This document shows positions 29,001-41,000 of a stretch of 64,000 bases of DNA, one piece after another; the first letter of the stretch is position 1; each line of letters starts with the position of its first letter. The stretch is from Rhyacichthys aspro. Taxonomy: Eukaryota > Chordata > Actinopteri > Gobiiformes > Rhyacichthyidae. The notes under the pieces are model-generated. The model was given only the letters and a program-made list of their open reading frames with translations, made no database searches and was not told the DNA's origin. The position numbers were made by a program, and so were the translations under genes. Location of the stretch: the NCBI GenBank assembly GCA_036850595.1, contig CM072153.1, forward strand, positions 17,316,169 to 17,380,168, written 5' to 3'.

Positions 29001-32000
29001 TTGTATTGTTTTACTCATTTGTCTTTCTTCCACTGCGCGCTCGTTCCCTAGATTCCCATTCGAGATTAATATCCCTAAAACCCAGTGGATTAAAATGTGT
29101 CACAATATTTTATGTACTTCCCTATTAAAATGCCTTTAAGTCATGGCAGTGGAATACGCAGCTATGCATTCACTTATAAAAGTCAATTTGTGTGATTAAA
29201 CCCAGGGCTTATGCAGAGGTTTCATGTAATGACTTTCTCGCTGTGCTTCAGTCAAATTACCGTTGTAATCTCCCCTATGAGTTATAGGATATCAGCTTCT
29301 GCACATCCGCCATCACAGGCCCAGACTAGTCCTCCTTACAGTGCACTGCAATAGCTCCCATCACACCTCTTAGACAAAATTAGAAAGATGAGTTATAGTT
29401 AGTGTAGGTGTCAACAGTAACCTTAAATGCTCCTTAAATATAAAAGTTAGTACAAACGGGGAATCATTCGACCTGCGTGTTAAAGGTTGAGTTTAGTGCC
29501 TCCTCACAAGATATTCTGGTGTTAAGTGTTGATAGACAATAGGAAATCAGGCACAGACTTATGTTACTGATTAAAAACTTTAAAACACTTTATGATAATT
29601 ATTCTTTATATAAAGCTAGTTACCACTTGTCACTTTCTTACCCAATTGTACCAAATAAAATAAGTCATGGTCTCACTAAGACAGCCATTAGCCACAGTAC
29701 TGGCTGCAGCAATCTACTGCTTATTAATAGCAATTGAACATCTGCCTGGACTCCAATGGGATTCCTCCACTGAAGAAATATTACAGCTGCTCAGGGAAAC
29801 ATTAGAGTGGCCCCTTCAGAACCTGTTGACATTGTGCATTCCTATGATGTATGTAAGTCTTTATAGTCCTCAATGGCTTCCACCATTAATGAAAGGCAAA
29901 CTCAGCAGAAGCGGCGCTGTGGTATTGATAGCCACATTCTGTATGCGTTATACAGCGTTGGATGTGAACTAGTCCTGGTAAAGAGGATTAAGTTGACTGT
30001 AGTTCATTTCATGGCTCAGTGTATGGGAGCTGAATGCTGGATTAAAGGACTGATCTCGAGATAGAAGCCCGGCCGAAGCAGCGTGGAGCCTCGGTTGTAG
30101 TCAGAGGGTCAGACAGAACTGCACGGTTTACATCAAGACCACCCACAGTGAGAGAGGTCACAGGTTCAGAGCCCAGCTGGAGGTTGACGGAAACATGCAG
30201 CCTCTATGTACTTGTTTAGATGAAATATGTGTGGCCAAATGTCCTCATGAAGCCTGGGCTCTGCTTCAGTGAACCTTGTAGAATAAGATACATACCAACT
30301 TCATTCTGCCCCTTTCTTTGACTATCACTTTACCCTTGATCTTGAAGGTCAAGTTTCCTCCTCGTTCTTCTCATCTACTCTTCTTTTCCCCAAAGTGCCT
30401 GAGGTGCTCCTCGCTCGCTGAGATTAGCAGCTAATCCATGAAAGGTAGCGGATTGGTTCTGCTCTCCCTTTGAATGTTATTAAAGAAACTGTCCTGAGGT
30501 GTGTGTGTTTGTATGGGAGTGTGTGTCGTGAGCGTGCATGAGCATGTGATTGTGACTGAGGTGTGTACGCGGGGTGTGCGTCCTTGTTCTAATCCTGAGA
30601 TAACCAGACATGGACTCCTGAGGACGAGCGCTGGGAGGAGGGTGGCCACAGAAGGGGAACAAGGGATGGACAGTGTCCAGAGGCGGAGCAGGGAGTCGTC
30701 CACAACAGAGATCAGAAAAGATGACTTTCAGTGGGACGACTCAAACTGTTGAGCAAATTGTTACGCAAACATCCATGCTTCTTTATCTGATCTTCATTCT
30801 CAAAAGGCGGCATTATGTACATTTTTTAATTACTCCACTGTTGTTTGCAACTTGGAGCAACTCCTGACATTAAACGAAGAGTATGCGATTTTCTTGCATG
30901 TGAGGAAAACTATTTATCCTCTGTGGAAAAAGCATGACCTTAAGATGTCATCTAGGCTTTATTATCAAGGATTTAAATAGATTAGTATGTTCAGCACATG
31001 CAAGGTATTTGGCGAATCAAATGTTTGCTCCTGAAAAGGGAGCATTCCCATTGGTGAACACCAACCAGGAAGTAACAGCTACCAATAAAACAGAGAAAGT
31101 GGTTATTTGGGGGCTGGATACATCTTTTTACACAGTGAAACAGCATGAAAAAGATAAAACATAAAAAGAGAAAAGAGGAGCAATAGATGTGGATGGATGT
31201 TGTCAATGCATTGATATAGTGTTTGAGACTGTGACAAATAGAATAAATTGGGCCTGGTGTCAGAAGGTGGGCCTGGTGTCAGAAGGTAGACCTGGTGTCA
31301 GAAGGTAGACCTGGCGGCTTTAGACGTTATTAAGATTCTGAAACATAAGGGAATGTGGACTTAACTAAGTGGACCAAGCTATATAATAACGTGTAATAAC
31401 AATGTGCTAGTGGTTAAAACTGGGGAGGAATAACAGAAAACCCCTCCTCCTTACTGGGGTGTTTCAGGCATTTCTTCTTACTTTAAGATCTGTGAGTGAA
31501 ATCATTTTGACATCACATGGAATTGATGTGTACATAGTATAAAATTATATTTTTCTGTATACAAAAATCTATCATGTAATGAGATGATTGCAAGGTATGG
31601 CAACTGTGCTACAATCTTGATGCTATATTTTGACTGTTGTGAAATCACTATGTCATAAATAAGTTTTATGTTTTTGGCTTTTGCAGAAATGTAGTCCCTT
31701 TGACAGTCCTTTTAACCTCAGTATTTTACTTTGAGTAATGACAATGAAAAGGTCAAAAAACTAGTGCAGATTTTACCTTGTGCGTGTCATTAATGTGATT
31801 TTACTGATACATTTTTTAAACTGTTCATTATTTTGCCAGAAAATTAGTCATGGATGAAGTCACCTGTGTACTCTGTTATTTCCTAATAGAGATCTAATAA
31901 GACGCCTTGACAGCGATTAGCTCTGAATAAATTTTCATTCTCCTCTTCACTGATAAAACATTACCTGACATATGTTTGAAGACTGTAATCCTTTCTCGGC

Positions 32001-35000
32001 TTTTCCTTATAGAAAAGCCACTGAGGCTGGGGTAGTTTTGGCAGAAGGTGGAGGAAGTCAAACAGAAGGTGAAACGGCCAGCTACAGAGAGGTCCCCAGT
32101 GACAGGCTGTACATAATTGATTGTTTATCTGCCTACAGCCTGAGCAGCAGCAGTCAGGACTCACAGAAAGGAGAAAGAACTGAGTCTCTATAAACACACT
32201 GCTCTATAGGAGTCAAAATTATATAAATGAGGAGTTCTCTAACACTGGCAATCGGCTTTGTGCCTGAACAGTTACCCTTCGAAAGCATAGCACATTTGAC
32301 TAATCTGATTCCCAATCAAAGGCATGGGGCACCTCCTGGGATTTGGCACGAGAGGTGAGCCCAGGCACACGACAGCTGCTTTCAAGATTGATCTAGTCGT
32401 TCAATTAATGACTTTATGTTTTATTTGACAGCAACAGTGCACAAATCAGCAGTTATGCGTTTTGGGTTGTCAGTTTAGCAAAACAAATGCCAAATATTCA
32501 ATGTCAAAAATAAGCATTTAGTCAGAAGTGTCTTTCTTTTTCGTTGTACATGCTTCTAATAAAGAATAGTGCTTTATAATATTATAATGCAGGTCTACAA
32601 GAGGGCACCGTGCAACTGGCCCAGGTCTGTGTGTGACAGTGTGAGTGAGGGGCAATCATGCTTCAGAACAGCACAGATCAACTGGTCGAGTGTGACTGTG
32701 CCCTGAGATTTAATTGTGACCTGAATCTCGTTTGAAAAAGATTAAATTTTAAATGGTTTGGTCTCTTCCCATTACCTTGTGCAGTAGCTGGATTCTCTCG
32801 AGATTTGAGAGTTCACAAACTCACTAAAATCCATCTTTTCCTGCCTCGGGCAAAGCGCTCCCGACCTGCTGCCAGTTCAGACCAACAGTGGGGCAGTAGT
32901 GGCTATTATGTGCCAGTTTTAGATTTGACAGTAAAGGAACCTTTTTACTGTTACTGATGTTAACAATACTAATGTTGTCCTCCTCTGCTTTATTTTAAGT
33001 ATCTGCCCTTTGAAAACACTTTCTGTGGAAGCCCTCCCAGGTGGTTCAGCGTAACAGACCACCTGGCAAGTCAGGTTACTCGTCCCACTATGAACAAATC
33101 TGATGTGGGACTACTGAGTGCTGAAATACTGTAGACTGGTAAATAACCTAAATAACTGAAAGACAAGCTTTGGTCGGTGGTAGAGTCTGCTTTTGCACTG
33201 ATACTCGTGACATTAGGAAAAATAAGAGTTTTCCTTTTCCTCCTCTCCTGCACTGCTGTATCAGTGTTTTTATACGCCTTTGAAGACACTCACATTATGC
33301 TGGTTGTGCACACGTAGGTAGAGTAGTGGTCCTTCCTAAGTGCCCTTCAGTCCATCTCATACACACCACACACATACACTCCTCACATACATAGAGGAGC
33401 TCATCACAATGTCACTTTCAATTTGGATGAGTCCACGGTGTGTTCAGGAGTTATAATGGATTGGATGATGGTGGAGAAATGGATGATGCGGGCCTAGGTT
33501 TTCAGCAACAAGCGCTCCCATTTCTGATGCCCGCGCTCTTCAGGTGCCGTCTTTGAGTCTTTCATTGTGTGCTTTTGAGAAAGTCCTTTGAAAACTTTTT
33601 GAAGTTGCTTTTAAAGGAGAAACTCGTGGCTTTTGGCCTAATCTAATGGTTTGCACCTTTTCAAATAGCAAATCCCATATAGGATGTTAAAATATTTCAG
33701 TCTGTGTAGTTAATACCAGCACTGCTGTTCTTAAAATTGAGTCTGACACATGCTGACTTGAAACTGTGTTTTGGCCAAAATATTATAATAAAAAACTACA
33801 ATATTCTCTTTTATATAATGACCATGGATTTATGTTCATAGGGCAGATAAAACATACAGAATAGGTCAGCATTTCTGAATATTTCTAAATGAATAGATTG
33901 GAACGTGTGGCTTTACCTTTAGAGATTCAAGGCGAGAAAAACAGAAAAGGGCTCCTGAGACCAGTGTTCACTAAATTCACTACAGTTTAATTGACTCAGG
34001 TTTATGCAGGGTAAATGAGCTGCAGTACTGGGTCTTGTGTTAGATACACAGTCAGGGAATTGGTGCAGCTGTTACAAAGTGTGAAACATTAGCCTCATTT
34101 ATTGCATTGAATTTGATATAGTTAACAAAGTGTTAAAATTTGCAGCCTCCAGAGAAACAAGTAAAGCACTGTGACTTTTAAATATGGCACGTTTTAAAGA
34201 GTTGCCTTAATAATCATCAACACAATAGGAGTGATATATTTGTTATGTTTTATACGATGTAGGCCTATCTGTAATGACTCTCATTCACAAATATTCTTAG
34301 GAGTCTTCTTAAATTTTACTTAATAGGAACCATGCCTTAATAAAAAGTCAAATTAACATAGCCAATGTCTGCCTGCCTGTGACCATGTAAAGAGAAGAAA
34401 CCACAGCAAAAGAAGAGCATATGCACCGTCAATGTCTTTTGAATAGTTGTGATACTGCACAATAAGTGAAATGAGACAAATTTAGCATTAGTATTATAAG
34501 ATCATTACCTTACAATGTCTTAACTAACCTTAGCCACTGACAAATGTCTGAAGTGTAATGTGAGCCACTGTTTTTGACGTGAGCATCTTCATCCTTCACA
34601 TACTAGAAAGTTTGGAAACACACAAAAAATAATATTTTTGTCCCTTGCACCCCTGTACCGTGCTCTTTGTCTTTGCTCCATGTTGATTGCGAGGGGTGTG
34701 ATGGGGTAGGTGGCCCATGTGAGATAGTGCAGATAAACTAGTGGCCTGTAGATGTCGCATTTCCCAGAAAGTTAGTGGTGTTGTTTTAAGATTAAACATT
34801 AGGAAATTTGTGTTGAGCTCATGTGTTTGAATCCTATTGTCACTGCAATACTCCACGCTCTGTGTCTCTTTTATGTGGTCTCCTCTTTTTATTTGTGTTT
34901 ATCGTTGATTTATTTGCCACAGTGGCTTATCCTTCATGCTTTTATTGCATTATATTTGTCACCTCGGTCTGCTTTCCGTCCCAAGTTTACCCACATCGAG

Positions 35001-38000
35001 GGAACACGATTTGTTTGCCAGTTGGACACAGTACATGGTCATGGGCTGTATATCCATTAGTTAAGCTTGTCAGGGGGATATTCATAACACACCATATCAC
35101 TAACTCGGCAGCACCAGCATCGAGAGCACGGGAGTCCCGCTTCAAAGAGGACATTTCACTAATGCCTTTGTGAAATTTACAGAACAATTCCCCAACACTT
35201 AACAAGCAATTGTGCCAATTTACAAGACTCAAACTGGAGCTTGATGGCTTATATAAATGCAAAACGCAATTCCTTCCCAGACACAACACCATTATTCATC
35301 CATGTAAGTGTGCAAATTGCATCTTTATTTTAATAGTTTTAAATGTCAGTTTGTCATTGAGGCAGTTTCATTCCTTAATTTGCACAAATAAAAACAACAA
35401 ATTGCATCTAAAAATATTTTTTATGACAGTTTGTGAATATTGTAGCTCATTTTCCAGTCAGCTGTTTGTCACAAATGTTTTCTTACAGCTGTCTAAACGT
35501 AATTGCTCCTCAGATTGTAGTTTTTCATTTAACAAATAGACAAGAGCACAGGGATTATTGTTCACTCGTATGTAACAGCGTATTATTAAGGTTGTAATAT
35601 GTCCACTCTTTGAAGATTGTTAAATTAGAAGGTGTAGTTTTGGATATCAGCCACTCACAAATGTGACCCATTTATTCAATAACAGGCAAAACTGTACTTT
35701 GTCTTTTAAATTCACTCTCGGCCTGTTATACATAATTCATGATATAAAATATAACACCTCATCCTAAAACGAGCTCTGAAATTACAAACATTTTATTTCT
35801 TCTCCTTTGTTTCATTCATTGTAGAGCATGAGCACAACTGTTCCCTGCCTCTCTGCTTCTTATGGAGCTGCAGAAAGAAGGGGCTTTGTTTACAAACAGA
35901 AAAATCCTGCAGAGTTTGCCTTTGGAGACAACAGACGGGACAGCAGTGGTGGTGGAGGTTAATGTGTGTTCGTGTCTTGTTTTCAGAGCACGATGAGTGT
36001 CTCAGCGGACTTCATAACTGCGATGAGAACGCCTTGTGCTTCAACATGGTCGGTGGGCACAGCTGCTCCTGTAAGCCGGGATACACCGGGAACGGGACTG
36101 TGTGCAAAGGTAAGTAACACTGTGTAAGCCGCTTGTGATCTCACTCCGACAGACACCTAACAGCCTTTTCCTGACACTTTTAATTGCATTACAATCAGAG
36201 GTTCGTACACGTAAAAGCGCTGTGTTAAAGTACACTCTAAATTGACTCAAGTAAAAGACTAAAGATCCATTCAAAAATAAAGCATCCAGGTGTATTACAG
36301 AAATTTTAGAAGACACTATTAAGATTTAATCCCCAGTAAACCAGGACTAACACTGGAACTAAATGAGGACGAAACCTTTCAGGGCCTGGAAAGAAAGTAG
36401 AAGTAAAAGTAACTAATTAAACTAATTGAATGCATATGGTTGAATGAAAAGTTAGGTTTCGATTAGTGGTTGGATCCCCTTCCTATTATATTCATGCTGT
36501 CATGTTTTGTGTCCTCGGGCTGGACGCTGAACCTTGCCCCGAGTGTCTGTGACGCTAGTGTGTGAAAGAAAGTGCTTCTGCGTAAATAGATGCTTACTGT
36601 AGCACTTAAATAAATGCAGCTGTTTACCACAAAGAAGTCAATTAAACCAGTTACTTCCACATCTGAATATAATTGAAACACATTTTATTGGATAAATTGG
36701 TTTGTCTATTTCTTTAAATTATCCCCATTCAATTTCATGTAACTTGTTTGTTTGACACCAACTATGTGTCTACAACCCATGGATAATAAACATTTCTGAA
36801 TTAACCTCGCTGAGATCCATTAATCACACCAAATAATATCGTGAGAGCCTGTAATGAATCACTTCACCGAATTAGCTCTTATTCTGTATGCAAATACATA
36901 TGCTGCTGCTGCTGGTCTAATTACATGGTTAATGCTCGTTAATCTTGAAGAGTAATGGCTCTTCTGCTCTGGTCTTCCTCTAGCCATGTGTGACGGATTG
37001 TGCCAGAATGGAGGAACCTGCGTTTCACCCAACAACTGCATTTGTCAGCAGGGATTTACCGGAAAGAGATGTGAGACAGGTAAGAGTCCAGATTAGTCCC
37101 ACTTTTGAAGCTTGGCTGGGACATTTGAATGATCATTGTCAGGATGGGAGCCAGAGGGTTTCACATAGGACACACTGTTGTTAGTATTTATCTGTTTTAA
37201 TCAACATTTAATGAACCAAAGCACTATTAAATACACTTATGTCGATTCTATTCAATTTAAAGAAACACTTAATGTCCCCAAGAGTAAATTAAAACATGCG
37301 CTCATCATGTAGAGGATGGGAAATGTTGTTCAGTATGTTGCCCACCCTCCAATAAATCTTGTATCTCCTTCACATAGGAAGGACTTTTTTATTTAAAGCA
37401 TTATGTTGACCCATATCTGGAACCTTTTCATGGTTTCAAGGCTAATAATGTAAAGAAAAAGGTTCTAAAAATAAGATTGAGTGCAGCTGATGCAATACAA
37501 ATAAGGGCTCTTGAATCACCCCAGTGTATGATTAAAAGGCTTACCATAGATAGACTGTATGCAGTAGATGTACAGAGCAACAAAGCCCCCACTATTCAGT
37601 CAGCCAGAAGCAATTTTCCGGTCCCCGCATCTGCTCAGTAAAATGGTAACATGAACAACAACAAAAAATACACAAAAACCAATAAAACACATTTGAGAAA
37701 AATGTATTATGGGTTGAATTTTCATATTACTTTCACATTTACTCAGGCAGAAAACATACTATCTACTATATGCCCCCCTTCAGACCTTATTATATTATCT
37801 GTTACCTATTATATCATATTCACAGCATTATATTCATACCTGTTTTTTACATATTTCTTCCTGAGTCTGCATTAGTTCAATTCCACTTTCCCGCTTCATA
37901 TGCAAAATTTCTACTTGGTTAAAAACTTTTCTGATTTTTTAACAGAACATCTTTAGCCCATTTACACCTTTCATTAAGATTCTCAGAAGATTTTACTGCC

Positions 38001-41000
38001 AGGTCTTACATATACGTTAGAGTGAAAAGCACTTTGTATGTAGCCAAGAGTTTAGTAGGAAATGATACTTTTGTGTAAAAGCTAGTGATTACACTTAACT
38101 GTGTAAAACTGTCTCTGCTCTGACCAAAAATCAATAGCTGGTGTGTAAATGCTAAGATATGTTCAGTACTTAGTTCTGGGCTATATTCATAGTGTTTGTG
38201 TGTGAGAGTGTGTGTGTATGTGTGTGTGTGTGTAGGGCTGCACTGCCTGGTGAATAATGAGCTTGTATCTCTTCCAGTGGCCAGATAGAGGATTTGAACT
38301 GCAGTTGCAGCACTATGAGAATTACCCCATATCACAGCCCATATTAATCAGCGTGGCATGCCTGCTCATAGGCGCTATGTCACAGCCAAATTACAACAGC
38401 ACAGACTCCCGATGCACTCTATACGATAAGGTGTGATAGCTTACCAAGTATTAAGTCTGCCTGTGTTTACAGCACAGACTACATCATGATTTTGCCCTCC
38501 TGCGTGGAAAAATGTCACATACACTGTAGCAGCAGGACTCAAGGCTCTTGCTTATATTCAGTCTCTCCTGCAGAGCTCATGATTTAAGGTTGCAAAGACA
38601 GAAAATCCCAGCCACAGTTGCAGTATGTCGTCTCTATAGCAGCGCACCTTTGTCATAACCCGTCTCAACCTTTCATGAAGTGTCCTTCAGAAGCCAAGCT
38701 GCCGGCTAATAGAAAGTCAAGTCATGGCGCTTCTCACTCGGTGTGAGCCTGTGTTTGAGTGAGACAAACTCAGCCTCCTCGCTTGCTCATTGGTTCAGAT
38801 ATTGATTGCACATAAAGGGCCTTTTTTTTTACGAGGCGTCCTTTTTACTGCCCGTCTTAAAGTAAATGAATTTCCTCGCGGTGCTGTACGGAGATGCTGA
38901 GAAATGGGAGGGTGTGAGTATGTGTGAGTGTAGTGAATGTGAGTGGGAGCTACAGGGAATGTGTTAACAGGCCGACCATAATGACCAATCCTCCTCTCCA
39001 TTTTGGAGCAGAAAAGGTTCTAAGGACTATATCTCTGGTTTAAAGCACAGTCAATCACACATATGATTACCTCTACAGCGTTAAGACACCGACCATTCAC
39101 TGTGAGTGCTGTGTTCAAAATGAAATCATACATTGTGTACTGCAGGCTTTTTCAAGGTGACTCCATTCAACAAAGGCTTATTCACTAGAGCAAGCAAAAG
39201 CCACAGTTCTGGAAAATGAATTAGTTTATATTTTCATATATCGCTTGTCAAATACAGCAGTAGAAAGGATTTAGACTGGAGTCACAGTGCATATCTCACT
39301 GCTACATTGCGTCTTTGTCTTGTTTTTCATTATGGCATCATTGCTAGCTTATATGTCTCAGAAGCACATTAATTGAACCATTTCCTTTATTTATAGATTT
39401 CCAAGACAAGAATAAGTGTAGCTATAAGAAAATGAATCAGAGCAACATTGCTGACTGCTGCTATAGTAGCGGTATTGTGCGTCAATTTGTGTCACTGAGC
39501 TGGTGAAACTTTGGAAAACATTTGTGGCAACATTTGCTGGAATGCGCAAAGATTTGTAACTAACTCCTATGACACTTTTAATTTGAGATATACCCTTCTT
39601 CTTTCATGACAGAAACAACATTTACATTCTTTCGTATTTTTTGTATATAAAGTTAAATTCAACATATACGTTGAGCTGGAGCTCCTCAATGGCTCATCCT
39701 GTAAAGAGCGTACCACATAAAGTGAAAACTCTCTTTTCTGTTGATTTTTTCGTGATTACTATTTTCCTCTATCAAGTAAAGATGGGTCAAAAGACAAAAA
39801 CCAAGAGCCCATTCATTTATTTTCAATACTTAAATAATATACCTTTGAGAAATCACTGGATTTGAGGTCATGTGATTGAGACATTTCAAATGAATCATCA
39901 AAAAGTGTGTTTGCTGGTCAGGCCGTGTAACACTCAGACTGTCACTATTCAACACCACTGTACTGTGTACATACAGTTGTGTTTCTTAGACATTTTAAGA
40001 CAATTCAGTATTTTTTGTTAATATGAAAGTCTTGGACAAAAATGCCCATAATGCTATATACAGTCTGTAAAAATACTGGATTGTGATTTAGCTGCAGAAG
40101 ACCAATAATTCTCCCCATTAGAGTAGCTAACTAGCTTTCTCTAATAAAATTGAGCACATAATTTTGTCACTAAATACATGTATCTCATTTTTAATCCTAC
40201 TGTAAAAGACTTTGAGGAAGCTGTCTAGTTTTTTCATCATTGAGACCAATTAGAATTTGCAGTTCAAAGATGAAAACATAAACCAGTGCTAAAGCTCTTG
40301 TGTGCTTCTATTGCCTCGAGCGACAACATGTTAGTCACAATGGCTGCTGTGTGTCCCCTCCCCAATTTTCAAAACATCTCTCTCTAGATCTCACTGCAAT
40401 CAGCTCAGTGACAGCTCCCATCGTCATGTGGGAGTGGGTCGCACGGTCGACCACCACCAACAGCGCCGCAAAGACCCCCAGCTCCAGGGCTACAGCCTGT
40501 GGCACTGTTCAGAGACTTCATTGTGAAAAGGAGGGGTTCTTTCTTGGTGTTTATTGGCAGTGTGACAGCTCCTGGCGAGGGAAATGTCTACTGCAGGAGA
40601 TGTATGGAGCTTAATGTAGTGTTGGATATGCTCCTCGGCTTGTGGGAGGACAATAGTTGTGGAAAAAGATGGAGATGTATGGGTGGAGTGACACATGAGG
40701 AAGAGGAGGGTGAGAGGAGGTGAAGTGGAAAGAAGATACAGAGATGTTGAGCGGGGAAAAAACTGACAGATGTGGCGATGGGATGGGAAACGCGAGGGGC
40801 TTCCGAGGCAAGGGGTTAGCGAGTTTTTCTCCGCATTCGGATGCAGAATGAGGCCGGCGTTGGGATGATGAACACGGAAAAGCTTTCACTAAGTCTGAGC
40901 TCCCCACCCCCAGAACCCTGTGAGCTTTTAGAGGCATCCCGGGGGACTCCAGCACTCCTACCGCTGCTGCTGTTGCGGCAGACTGACGGCCTGTCATAAG

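Larger units (their letters stand above)
25295..35986 (+). other. nell2: nell2 large intron (10.7 kb)
   Basis: GT-AG intron (gtgagc...tgttttcag). It holds a 19-bp tandem repeat at 31252-31314 and GT-rich low-complexity DNA near 30498-30545. Conserved-looking, AT-motif-rich blocks lie at about 29640-30060 and 34990-35290. Long frames (up to 119 codons at 26696-27055, minus strand) overlap others in the opposite sense and show no domains. No second gene is seen. Confidence 0.8.

Noticed and set aside
30061..30200. Possible tRNA-derived SINE (B-box-like GGTTCAGAGCC near 30163)
   Set aside because: No A box at the right distance, no cloverleaf and no A-rich tail or target duplication.
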